64,000 nucleotides of DNA, taken from Faecalicatena contorta. GTDB taxonomy: Bacteria > Bacillota > Clostridia > Lachnospirales > Lachnospiraceae. Position 1 is the first letter of the stretch, and every line of letters begins with the position of its first letter. Below are positions 54,459 through 62,170 of this stretch, piece after piece. The notes beneath the pieces are model-generated. The model ran no database searches. It was not told the origin of the DNA and saw only the letters and a program-made list of their open reading frames with translations. Location of the stretch: NCBI RefSeq assembly GCF_001404335.1, contig NZ_CYZU01000023.1, positions 16,048 to 80,047 of the forward strand, given 5' to 3'. Made by a program: the position numbers and the translations under genes.

Positions 54459-55726
54459 TTTTAATTAAAGACGGACGAGTCATTGACACCAAGAGCGGAA
54501 TGGATGAAACATTAGATATCATCATCGAAGACGGCAAAATCAAAGGAATCGGAAAGTACAAGAGGAGCAACGATTACGAGCGTGTCATAGAGGCGGAAGG
54601 GAAAATCGTAGCCCCGGGTCTGATTGACGTACATGTGCATTTCCGTGATCCAGGTCTGACCTACAAGGAAGATATCGAGAGCGGCGCACGCGCAGCAGCG
54701 GCCGGCGGATATACGACCGTCATCTGCATGGCGAACACCAAACCGGTGGTAGATAACCCGGAGACACTTTCCTATGTGCTGGAGAAGGGTAAAGAGACTG
54801 GAATCAATGTGCTGTCTGTTTCTACTGTGACAAAGGGCATGCAGGGACAGGAACTGACAGACTTTGAAGAAATGAAACAGGCGGGGGCCGCAGGACTGAG
54901 CGACGACGGTATCGCCATCAAGAACAGCCGCCTGATGTATGAAGCGCTGAAAAAGGCAAAAGAAGTGGACATGCCGGTGAGCCTTCACGAGGAGGATCCG
55001 GATTATGTATACCAGGCAGGCATCAATAAGGGATCTGTGTCAGAGACACTGGGAATCGGAGGCGCTACGGCTCTGGCAGAAGAGCTTATGGTGGCGAGAG
55101 ACTGTATACTGGCGCTTAATACAAAAGCGAGAATCAATATCCAGCATATCAGTTCCAAGGTATCTGTAGAGTTTATCAGACTGGCACAGAAGCTTGGCGC
55201 GGATGTCTGGGCGGAGGCGACCCCGCAGCATTTCTCCCTCACACAGGACGCAGCGCTGGAGAAGAAGACATATGCGAAAGTCAATCCACCGCTTCGTACC
55301 GAGGAAGACCGCTACGGCATCATAGAAGGCTTAAAAGACGGTACTATTAAGATAATCGCTACAGACCATGCGCCACATTCCACAGAGGAAAAAGAACGTC
55401 CAATCGATAAGGCTCCAAGCGGATTTATCGGACTGGAGACAGCGCTTGCTTTAGGCGTAACCAATCTGGTGCGTACAGGCAGCCTTACCATGGAATACCT
55501 GCTGAAGAAGATGAGCTTAAATCCGGCGAGACTCTATGGTCTGGATGCAGGCTATATCGCTGAGGGCGCGCAGGCGGACTTAGTGATATTTGATGAATTT
55601 GAAAAGTGGAAAGTGGAGAAGTTCCATTCGAAATCCAGCAACTCTCCGTTTATTGGCGAGGAGCTGTATGGCAAAGTGAAGTACACAATCTGCGAAGGTA
55701 AGATTGTGTATGAAGATAAAAAATAA
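54455..55726 (+). CDS. pyrC: Dihydroorotase (type I, PyrC-like)
   Basis: A 423-residue cyclic amidohydrolase. The metal-site signature DVHVHFRDPGLTYKEDI (near 59), LSDDGIAI (near 150), NIQHISS (near 230) and IATDHAPHSTEEKE (near 304) match class I dihydroorotases, and GLTYKED is a dihydroorotase substrate segment. It interconverts dihydroorotate and N-carbamoyl-L-aspartate. Placed between a carbamoyl-amino-acid amidase and pyrK-pyrD, it probably runs in the hydrolytic direction here. Allantoinase or hydantoinase is a weaker alternative. Confidence 0.86.
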   Translation: MILIKDGRVIDTKSGMDETLDIIIEDGKIKGIGKYKRSNDYERVIEAEGKIVAPGLIDVHVHFRDPGLTYKEDIESGARAAAAGGYTTVICMANTKPVVDNPETLSYVLEKGKETGINVLSVSTVTKGMQGQELTDFEEMKQAGAAGLSDDGIAIKNSRLMYEALKKAKEVDMPVSLHEEDPDYVYQAGINKGSVSETLGIGGATALAEELMVARDCILALNTKARINIQHISSKVSVEFIRLAQKLGADVWAEATPQHFSLTQDAALEKKTYAKVNPPLRTEEDRYGIIEGLKDGTIKIIATDHAPHSTEEKERPIDKAPSGFIGLETALALGVTNLVRTGSLTMEYLLKKMSLNPARLYGLDAGYIAEGAQADLVIFDEFEKWKVEKFHSKSSNSPFIGEELYGKVKYTICEGKIVYEDKK

Positions 55727-55741
55727 ACAAGGAGGCCGGTT

Positions 55742-56452
55742 ATGGGAACAATACGGAGAAATGAAAAGGTGTCAGATGATTTTTATCTGATACAGGTAGA
55801 GGAAAAGAACCAGGCGAAGGCAGGACAGTTTTACATGCTGCGCGGCTGGGAGGAGTATCCGGTACTGTCCAGACCTATCAGTGTGTTTGACTCAGACTGG
55901 GAAACAGTATCCTTCCTGTACAAAATAGTAGGAAAAGGAACGGAGCTTATCCGCAGACTGGAGCCGGGCAAGGAATTGAAGATTCAGGGACCTTACGGCA
56001 ACGGATTCCCCACAGACGGGAAAGGAAAGATTGCGATGGTAGGCGGCGGCGGCGGTATTGCACCGCTCTATTACACAGCAAAGAAATATAAAGAGGCGGG
56101 ATTATGCAGCCAGGTTGATATTTACCTGGGATTCAGCGGACAGGCGATGCTGGAAGAGGAATATAAAAGCGTTGCGGACAATGTGATCATCGATGTGGGC
56201 GGCTTTATCACGGATTCCATCAATCCTCTGGACTATGATGTGATCCTGACATGCGGCCCGGAGATCATGATGAAAGTCTTATATGAGAAATGTAAAAAGA
56301 TAGACGCTACCGCTCCTCTGTATGTTTCCATGGAGAAACGTATGGCATGCGGCATTGGAATGTGTAAGGTCTGTACCTGCAAGACGAAGAGTGGAAACAA
56401 GACGGCTTGCAAGGATGGCCCGGTATTTTTAGGAAGTGAGGTGTTTGCTTAG
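55742..56452 (+). CDS. pyrK: Dihydroorotate dehydrogenase electron-transfer subunit PyrK
   Basis: The 236-residue subunit carries FAD and a 2Fe-2S cluster and links the PyrD flavin to NAD(H). FAD-binding residues lie in YPVLSRPISVFD, the NAD domain in VGGGGGIAPLYYTAKKY (near 102), and the cluster ligands in CGIGMCKVCTCKTKSGNKTAC (quoted as CGIGMCKVC and the later Cys). The pyrD start follows the stop without a gap. With this subunit, PyrD can use NADH to reduce orotate. Confidence 0.93.
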   Translation: MGTIRRNEKVSDDFYLIQVEEKNQAKAGQFYMLRGWEEYPVLSRPISVFDSDWETVSFLYKIVGKGTELIRRLEPGKELKIQGPYGNGFPTDGKGKIAMVGGGGGIAPLYYTAKKYKEAGLCSQVDIYLGFSGQAMLEEEYKSVADNVIIDVGGFITDSINPLDYDVILTCGPEIMMKVLYEKCKKIDATAPLYVSMEKRMACGIGMCKVCTCKTKSGNKTACKDGPVFLGSEVFA

Positions 56453-57355
56453 ATGAGCAGATTAAAAACAAAATTTGCAGGGGTTACATTTAAGAATCCG
56501 GTAGTACTTGCTTCCGGTACATGCGGGTTTGGCAGAGAACTTGCGGAGCAGTTTGATATTGAAAAACTGGGGGGACTTTCTTCAAAGGGGATGATCGTCC
56601 ATCCTCATGGCGGAAATGACGGAATCCGTATCTGGGAGACTCCCAGCGGAATCATGAACAGTGTAGGTTTGGAAAACCCAGGAATAGAAGCGTTCATCGA
56701 AAAGGATTTGGATTGGATCAACGGAAAAGATGTTGTAAATGTTGTAAATATGGGCGGACATTCAAAAGAAGATTATTTCCGCGGAGTAGAGCGCTTAAAT
56801 GACGTGAAACTGGATATCCTGGAACTGAACATCTCCTGCCCGAACGTAAAAGAGGGTGGTATGAATTTCGGCGTGAAGATAGAAGCGGCACGGGAACTGG
56901 TACGGGAAGTGCGCAAGATCAGCAAACACAAACTGGTCGTGAAGCTGTCCCCAAATGCGGAAGATATCGTATCTCTGGCAAAAATGTGTGAGGGGGAAGG
57001 CGTGGACGGCGTATCCCTTGTAAATACATTCCTTGCTATGGCAATCGATATCAAGAAAAAAGCCTGCGTGTTCAACAACGGATATGCGGGGCTGTCTGGT
57101 CCGGCAATCAAACCGATCGCACTGCGGATGGTACATCAGGTATGCAAAGCAGTAGATATTCCGGTCATGGGTCTGGGCGGAATATCTACATGGCAGGATG
57201 CCATTGAGTTTATCATGGCAGGTGCTCAGATTATCCAGGTGGGAACGGCGACATTTATGAAGCCGGATATCTCTCTGGACATCATCGCCGGCATGGAGAA
57301 ATATATGGAAGACAATCATCTGAAATCACTGGATGAGATTCGCGGTATTATATAG
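56453..57355 (+). CDS. pyrD: Dihydroorotate dehydrogenase, class 1B catalytic subunit
   Basis: The 300-residue FMN enzyme has [13 protein letters not shown] at the N-terminus, [13 protein letters not shown], the active-site loop [17 protein letters not shown] with the class 1B Cys, and FMN-binding [19 protein letters not shown] near the end. With PyrK it forms the NAD-linked class 1B complex. It closes the amidase-pyrC-pyrK-pyrD run. No pyrB, pyrE or pyrF is present, so orotate reduction for catabolism is favoured over pyrimidine synthesis. Confidence 0.93.
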   Translation: MSRLKTKFAGVTFKNPVVLASGTCGFGRELAEQFDIEKLGGLSSKGMIVHPHGGNDGIRIWETPSGIMNSVGLENPGIEAFIEKDLDWINGKDVVNVVNMGGHSKEDYFRGVERLNDVKLDILELNISCPNVKEGGMNFGVKIEAARELVREVRKISKHKLVVKLSPNAEDIVSLAKMCEGEGVDGVSLVNTFLAMAIDIKKKACVFNNGYAGLSGPAIKPIALRMVHQVCKAVDIPVMGLGGISTWQDAIEFIMAGAQIIQVGTATFMKPDISLDIIAGMEKYMEDNHLKSLDEIRGII

Positions 57356-57476
57356 AATATTCACAGTGACCCTCTGAAGAGCTGTGGCGGAACCTCCCTC
57401 TCCCCCTCCAGAATATGTGCAGAAATAAAAGTGTCGTTTGTAACAGATGGGAAATTGTGATATGATAGATAAGAAA
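57356..57476. other. Gap after pyrD
   Basis: This short stretch after pyrD shows no gene or clear terminator. It leads into the IS1182 remnant. Confidence 0.4.
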
Positions 57477-58197
57477 AGTGTCGCAAAATTATGAAATTAG
57501 ATAATTGAGCGATGCCCTCGCTCTAGTTATAGAAAAATCAGGAGAACCCCCTTTCATTTGTGGATAATCCCCTGATTTTTTGCGTACTTTAATAAGCCTG
57601 TTTATTTTTCTTTTAGGTGGATTCTTTCACCGGAAATGTCCAGACATTATTCCGATCCTGAAAAACTGGGGTATACCAGTCGTAGATGGTTTGACGTTCC
57701 AGGAAACGCCGGAACAGTTCCAGGTATTTCTGGTTTCGGTTCTTGTGTGTCCCTCTTCCATGGCAAAAACAGTATGCTGTCTTTTGCAGAGTCCTTCCAA
57801 AAAACGGCAGATTTCCGGCAGATCCTATGTCCATGTTGTTTCGGTTACTTGAAAGCTTTGCATGTATTCCTGATTCAGGAGAGACAGCCTCCTATATTTT
57901 CTGGAACATGTTCGTTTCCCATTTTCCTACGGATTTTTCCAGATAAACGTATATTTGTTCACACAGGCCTCCAGCTATCTCCCATCAATAAAAACCGTCT
58001 CTTTCGACAGTTCGCCCCCGTTCTCCAATTGTTTTACCATCTGCCAGCAACCACCTAAAGCTAATATTGCGTTTGCAGGCCGGTTCAAATTCTCCAATTC
58101 GTGGCTCAACAGTCGGACAGAGTTATGATCAGGAACCAAACCTTCCAAATTTAATGGCAAAACCAGTTGATAAGATTCGCCGAATTCGCAGCTTAAC
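57477..58197 (-). mobile_element. Degenerate IS1182-family transposase remnant (right of the orotate cluster)
   Basis: On the minus strand, from about 58196 the frame reads SCEFGESYQLVLPLNLEG and VPDHNSVRLLSHELENLN, the N-terminal signature of IS1182 transposases, and reaches LSKETVFIDGR and a stop at 57975. An adjoining degenerate stretch gives NKYTFIWK, and 57613-57834 gives CHGRGTHKNRNQKYLELFRRF, similar to the middle of the same family. Frameshifts, stops and an internal deletion make it inactive. A GTGTCGCAAAATTATGAA sequence near 57479 resembles an IS1182 terminus. Confidence 0.72.
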
Positions 58198-58200
58198 TAG

Positions 58201-58761
58201 CTATCCACAGTATTCGTCGTACAGTGACTCATAGATCTGAATGTGGAGCTCCTCATCCATGATGATCCTCTCCAGACATCTTACAATATTCTCATCCTGG
58301 ATCTTAGCACACTGAGAACGGTATTTCTGAACGGCCTGGCGTTCATGGTTGACTGCGTTGATAAGCAGAGGCTTGATATCCATAGGGTAATTATTAAACC
58401 CGGGTGACCAATAAAACATCTGATTGCCTCTGTAAGTCCAGAGTCTGGGATTCTCTCCCATCATTCTTGCCAGTTGTCCGAATATCTCAAGGTGGTGCAT
58501 CTCCACAATACTGATTTTGTGAAAGACATAGGATAGGCGTTCATCCTCCACCAACAGCAGGTTGTTGTAAATATACAGGCTGACAGCGGTCATCTCTGAA
58601 TTCTGTCCGCCTACGTTATCCAGCATCATTCTTCCATAGAGGCGGTTTACACCATCCACACAGACCGGAGGATAGGGGGCGTCGGCTGCAAAAAGTTCTT
58701 TTTTCTGGCAGGTATCCGGTTTAATGGCATCGTTATTTCTCCCATTATCACAGTTATTCAT
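58201..58761 (-). CDS. Ferritin-like protein
   Basis: A 186-residue protein with a ferritin/rubrerythrin-like four-helix pattern. Helix motifs include LLVEDERLSYVFHKISIVEMHHLEIFGQ and VNHERQAVQKYRSQC and EELHIQIYESLY (the first is quoted in part: VEMHHLEIFG). These contain paired Glu and ExxH residues able to bind a di-iron site. The N-terminal 40 residues are variable. It has no rubredoxin domain. Similar proteins in Lachnospiraceae are annotated only as ferritin-like; spore-coat (CotJC-like) or iron-related roles are possible. Its stop abuts the IS1182 remnant. Confidence 0.7.
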   Translation of the reverse strand: MNNCDNGRNNDAIKPDTCQKKELFAADAPYPPVCVDGVNRLYGRMMLDNVGGQNSEMTAVSLYIYNNLLLVEDERLSYVFHKISIVEMHHLEIFGQLARMMGENPRLWTYRGNQMFYWSPGFNNYPMDIKPLLINAVNHERQAVQKYRSQCAKIQDENIVRCLERIIMDEELHIQIYESLYDEYCG

Positions 58762-59013
58762 ATAGTATTTACTCCTTTACTTGAAGGTACTGACAGAACA
58801 ATCTATGTATGAAGTAAAGAAAATATGTTTTTTCCAGGCAGCTCGAGCATCATGGGAGTTTCCTATTAAAAAAGATTGCCGTCATATCTTTCCTGATATA
58901 TAATAAAAACATATTTGTCCATGTTTTTAAATAGATACACAGTTTTTTAGTAAGTGGTTTTTATATAGACTGAAATTTCTCTGAAAACCACTTTTGATGA
59001 AAGGGTAAAGAGA

Positions 59014-60063
59014 ATGGAAAACCAGGAACAGCAACACAAAAGGCGTCCCAGATATATGGGGACGCACCCTAGGAATTATAAAGAAAAATACAAAGAACTC
59101 CACCCGGAAAAGTATGCGTCTATTGTTGAGAAGGTCATACAGAAAGGAAGTACGCCCGCCGGAATGTTTATTTCGATCTGCGTAAATGAGATCCTTGATT
59201 TTCTACAGATCCAGCCTGGCCAGAAGGGACTGGATGCCACATTGGGCTATGGCGGACATACACTGGAAATGTTGAAATGCCTGGAACATGAGGGGCATAT
59301 TTATGCCTTGGATGTGGATCCTATCGAATCAGTGAAAACAAAAGAACGCCTTGCAGGTATGGGATACGGACCAGAGATTCTGACTGTGGAGCTTCTAAAT
59401 TTTGCGGACATAGACCAGATAGCTAAGGAGGCCGGACAGTTTGATTTTGTGCTGGCTGATCTTGGCGTATCTTCTATGCAGATTGACAATCCAGACAGAG
59501 GCTTCTCGTACAAAACAAACGGGCCTCTGGATTTAAGAATGAATCCCGAAAAGGGGATCTCAGCGGCGCAGAGGCTGCGCACCATGGAACCGGAAGAACT
59601 TGAGGGCATGTTGATTGAGAATTCGGACGAACCCTATGCAGGAGAGATTTCCAGAGCGGTTACAGCTGAACTGAAATCGGGAAATAAAATCGAAACGACC
59701 GGGCAGCTGCGGAACGTAATTGACAAAGCACTGAATTTCCTCCCTGCCGCTGAGAAAAAGGAGGCCGTTAAAAAATCCTGCCAGAGAACCTTCCAGGCAC
59801 TGCGCATTGATATTAATAACGAGTTTGAAGTGCTCTACCAGTTTTTAGAAAAACTTCCCAATATCCTTGCACCAGACGGAAGAGTAGCTATATTGACGTT
59901 TCATTCAGGCGAAGACAGGCTGGTAAAGAAATCATTTAAGCAGTTGTTTCAAGAGGGGCTCTACAGCAGCTATTCCAAGGATGTGATTCGGCCTTCGGCA
60001 GAAGAATGCGCCAGAAACAGCAGGGCCCGGTCTGCAAAAATGAGATGGGCCGTAAAAGCCTAA
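59014..60063 (+). CDS. Second RsmH-like 16S rRNA methyltransferase paralogue
   Basis: A 349-residue RsmH/MraW-family SAM methyltransferase. It has LDATLGYGGHTLEMLK (motif I) near residue 70, ADLGVSSMQIDNPDRGFSY, GPLDLRMNP, TFQALRIDINNE and AILTFHSGEDRLVKK. The canonical rsmH sits in the division cluster with mraZ-ftsL; this one is next to rlmH and has an N-terminal extension of about 45 residues rich in Lys, Arg and His plus a STPAGMFISICVNEIL segment. It is probably an rRNA methyltransferase whose exact target may differ from C1402. Confidence 0.8.
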   Translation: MENQEQQHKRRPRYMGTHPRNYKEKYKELHPEKYASIVEKVIQKGSTPAGMFISICVNEILDFLQIQPGQKGLDATLGYGGHTLEMLKCLEHEGHIYALDVDPIESVKTKERLAGMGYGPEILTVELLNFADIDQIAKEAGQFDFVLADLGVSSMQIDNPDRGFSYKTNGPLDLRMNPEKGISAAQRLRTMEPEELEGMLIENSDEPYAGEISRAVTAELKSGNKIETTGQLRNVIDKALNFLPAAEKKEAVKKSCQRTFQALRIDINNEFEVLYQFLEKLPNILAPDGRVAILTFHSGEDRLVKKSFKQLFQEGLYSSYSKDVIRPSAEECARNSRARSAKMRWAVKA

Positions 60064-60132
60064 CAGGGTATCTGCAGTCTGAGAACAGATTAGCCCCATG
60101 ACGATACAAATAAAATTGAAGGAATAAAAGAT

Positions 60133-60612
60133 ATGAAAGTTACTGTTTTAACGGTAGGTAAAATCAAAGAAAAATATCTGAAAGATGGAATCGCAGAATA
60201 CAGTAAGCGTCTGAGTAAATACTGTAAATTGAATATCATAGAGGTTGCCGATGAAAAAACGCCGGATCAGGCAGGCGAGGCGGTCGAAACAAGTATCCGT
60301 GAGAAGGAAGGGGAACGGCTTCTAAAGCATCTCAAAGAGGATGCCTTTGTCATGACTCTTGAGATCCAGGGAAATCAGATCACTTCAGAAGAGCTGGCCA
60401 ATAAGATCGAAAAACTGGGCGTCACCGGTACCAGCCATATCATTTTCGTGATTGGAGGTTCTATCGGTTTAAGCTCTTCTATATTGGCGCGATCTGATTT
60501 TGCCCTGAGCTTTTCTAAAATGACCTTTCCGCATCAGCTAATGCGGTTGATACTGCTGGAACAGGTTTATCGCAGTTACCGTATTATCCAGGGGGAGCCA
60601 TATCACAAGTAA
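60133..60612 (+). CDS. rlmH: 23S rRNA (pseudouridine1915-N3)-methyltransferase RlmH
   Basis: RlmH is a small SPOUT methyltransferase acting on helix 69 of 23S rRNA. The 159-residue protein has VGKIKEKYLKDGIAEYSKRLSKY (first half), FVIGGSIGLSSSIL (SAM knot) and the invariant end QVYRSYRIIQGEPYHK. The last codons and stop form the classical SCC-type integration site; a second copy of that sequence lies at 61688-61722. Confidence 0.96.
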   Translation: MKVTVLTVGKIKEKYLKDGIAEYSKRLSKYCKLNIIEVADEKTPDQAGEAVETSIREKEGERLLKHLKEDAFVMTLEIQGNQITSEELANKIEKLGVTGTSHIIFVIGGSIGLSSSILARSDFALSFSKMTFPHQLMRLILLEQVYRSYRIIQGEPYHK

Positions 60613-60626
60613 ATGAGGTTTTTAAC
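60592..60626 (+). other. Candidate attL at the rlmH 3' end
   Basis: Codons GEPYHK-stop of rlmH followed by ATGAGGTTTTTAAC. The same sequence recurs at 61688-61722 in direct orientation. Confidence 0.65.
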
Positions 60627-60665
60627 CCGTTATCATGTATTCAGAAGGTTTCAAATGAAAAAGGA

Positions 60666-60694
60666 TTGTGTCTATACAGTGGAAAGGGTATAAT
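60666..60694 (+). promoter_or_regulatory. Predicted SigA promoter for the rlmH-site cassette
   Basis: TTGTGT (60666-60671), 17 bases, perfect TATAAT (60689-60694). An ATG overlapping the next base (60695) would precede the transcription start, so the ATG at 60740 is more likely used. Confidence 0.6.
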
Positions 60695-60739
60695 ATGAAT
60701 AATAAGAAAACACATAGATTAGAAATGGAAGTGGTTTAT

Positions 60740-60958
60740 ATGTGTACAAAAAAAGAATTAGAATTTAGTATTTTTGTTATATATCATTTATCTGCAAGCT
60801 GGAAGAAATCTCCTGCAGAAGTTTAAAGAATATTAAATTGTACAAGTATTTTGGATGATTATATTATCAAATGTTATGATACGCTTCATACCTTAGGTGC
60901 GAATTATCTTGTAGAAGACATTACAGATTTTGTCAAAGAAAAGGGAGTACAGATATGA
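60740..60958 (+). pseudogene. DUF3791-family protein interrupted by one nonsense codon
   Basis: Translation from 60740 gives MCTKKELEFSIFVIYHLSAS, then PAEV, a TAA (60824-60826), and continues in frame as RILNCTSILDDYIIKCYDTL and DITDFVKEKGVQI to a TGA. Both halves resemble DUF3791 proteins, where a Tyr is usual at the stop position (EVY-RILN), so TAT to TAA is the likely lesion. Its end overlaps the DUF3990 start by ATGA. Read as a probable partner of the next gene. Confidence 0.7.
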
Positions 60959-61434
60959 TTGTCTCTCATGGAACGACTATCAGAATTCAGAAACCAGACA
61001 TAACTTATTCTAAAAAGTATTTGGATTTTGGGAAAGGATTTTATGTAACCACCTATCAAAAACAGGCTGAAAAATGGGCATTAAGAAAAGGCTTACGTCA
61101 AGGAAAAACTGCTATTGTAAATATATATGAGATGTCACAAGATATAAATGATTTTAAAGTGTTGTCTCTCGAAGGCGAAAATGAAAGATGGCTTGATTTT
61201 GTCTGTGCCTGCCGGAAAGGTGAAATGATATATCAGGATTATGATATTATTATTGGAAATGTTGCGGATGACGATGTTTTCAAAACAGTAGATATGTATT
61301 TCAGAGGAATTTGGAACAAAGAACAGGCACTGAAAGAATTACACTATTACAAAATGAATAATCAAATATGTCTGGTAAGTCAAGAGGCTTTGAATGAACT
61401 GTTAATCTATCAAGAATCTTATAATGTGGAGTGA
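60955..61434 (+). CDS. DUF3990 family protein, possible ADP-ribosyltransferase-fold toxin
   Basis: The 159-residue protein starts MIVSHGTTIRI and has YLDFGKGFYVTTYQKQAEKWA, the HGT...GFYxT...A..WA pattern of DUF3990, which looks like the H-Y part of the H-Y-E core of ADP-ribosyltransferases. An acidic segment follows near residue 100 (YQDYDIIIGNVADDD). It has no signal peptide. It overlaps the DUF3791 frame by 4 bases and is followed by a small helical ORF, a layout like a toxin-antitoxin cassette. The enzymatic role is inference. Confidence 0.75.
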   Translation: MIVSHGTTIRIQKPDITYSKKYLDFGKGFYVTTYQKQAEKWALRKGLRQGKTAIVNIYEMSQDINDFKVLSLEGENERWLDFVCACRKGEMIYQDYDIIIGNVADDDVFKTVDMYFRGIWNKEQALKELHYYKMNNQICLVSQEALNELLIYQESYNVE

Positions 61435-61441
61435 AATCATA

Positions 61442-61663
61442 ATGGATAAAGAAAACTTAAATTTTTTGTATAAACAAAATTTAGAAAAAAACATTATAGG
61501 TTATTTGTCGGAAAAGAAAAAAATTGATTTAAGAAAAGCAATGGATATTTATTATAAAAGTAAACTTTCGGAACAGATTTCGAATGGAATTCTGGGTATA
61601 GAGAATATGGATTATAAATATCTTGCTGAAGATTTAATGGAGAACGAGAGAGAATTATTTTAG
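61442..61663 (+). CDS. Small helical protein downstream of DUF3990
   Basis: A 73-residue charged, helical protein (MDKENLNFLYKQNLEKNIIG, later SEQISNGILGIENMDYKYLA). GGAG lies in front of the ATG, 7 bases after the DUF3990 stop. The family was not recognised with certainty; its position suggests a partner of the DUF3990 protein, possibly an antitoxin. Confidence 0.55.
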   Translation: MDKENLNFLYKQNLEKNIIGYLSEKKKIDLRKAMDIYYKSKLSEQISNGILGIENMDYKYLAEDLMENERELF

Positions 61664-61687
61664 ACAAACCTCACTTGCGTACGTTAT

Positions 61688-61722
61688 GGAGAACCGTATC
61701 ACAAGTAAAATGAGGTTTTTAC
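61688..61722 (+). other. Candidate attR: repeat of the rlmH 3' end
   Basis: GGA GAA CCG TAT CAC AAG TAA encodes GEPYHK-stop with synonymous changes from rlmH, followed by AATGAGGTTTTTAC. One extra A distinguishes it from 60592-60626. No rlmH homology is seen further upstream. Confidence 0.65.
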
Positions 61723-61764
61723 TAATATTGGATAATTAAATATAAAAGATATTGTATAGTATAT

Positions 61765-61808
61765 AAAGTTCCTCAATTATAATTTTTAATATGTTTGAGG
61801 AACTTTTA
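61765..61808 (+). terminator. Intrinsic terminator downstream of the cassette
   Basis: AAAGTTCCTCAA (61765-61776) pairs perfectly with TTGAGGAACTTT (61795-61806) and is followed by T residues. Confidence 0.65.
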
Positions 61809-61809
61809 G

Positions 61810-62004
61810 TTGAAACAGAATAAAGAGTATGACAATAACGGAAGACTTGTTTACAAATGCTTTTGGAATGGCATAGCGATGGCGGAGGAAGATTATATCA
61901 GTTCTCTAAATGAAATATATGATAAAACGAAAGCAACAGAGGGATATGATAGAGATGCTTTTTATAGCGCCGAAGAATTACTTGCGGTGCTAGAAAGTAA
62001 TTAG
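61810..62004 (+). CDS. Small hypothetical ORF, doubtful
   Basis: A 64-codon frame with a TTG start, reading KQNKEYDNNGRLVYKCFWNG and ending ELLAVLESN. It begins directly after a terminator hairpin and has no good ribosome site, so it may be the remnant of a longer gene. No family was recognised. The AT-rich surroundings match the adjacent cassette. Confidence 0.3.
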   Translation: MKQNKEYDNNGRLVYKCFWNGIAMAEEDYISSLNEIYDKTKATEGYDRDAFYSAEELLAVLESN

Positions 62005-62170
62005 TATGCATAGTAGTGTTACAAAAGCTTCCTTAACCATATGGAGGGCAAGCCGCGGAATAAGGGGTGTTAGATTTTAAGAAATTTTTAAGAGTATTAT
62101 TAGGTTAATATTATCTTCCTCTGATATAATTTCAATAGATACAGATAAGCGTACGAAAGAGAGGACAAAT

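Noticed and set aside
53244-57355. Reading the amidase-pyrC-pyrK-pyrD run as a pyrimidine biosynthesis operon
   Set aside because: pyrB, pyrE and pyrF are missing, while a carbamoyl-amino-acid amidase, which would destroy the intermediate, is translationally coupled to pyrC.
60695-60740. ATG at 60695 as the start of the DUF3791 frame
   Set aside because: It directly follows the predicted -10 box, so it would lie upstream of the transcription start; the ATG at 60740 is a better choice.
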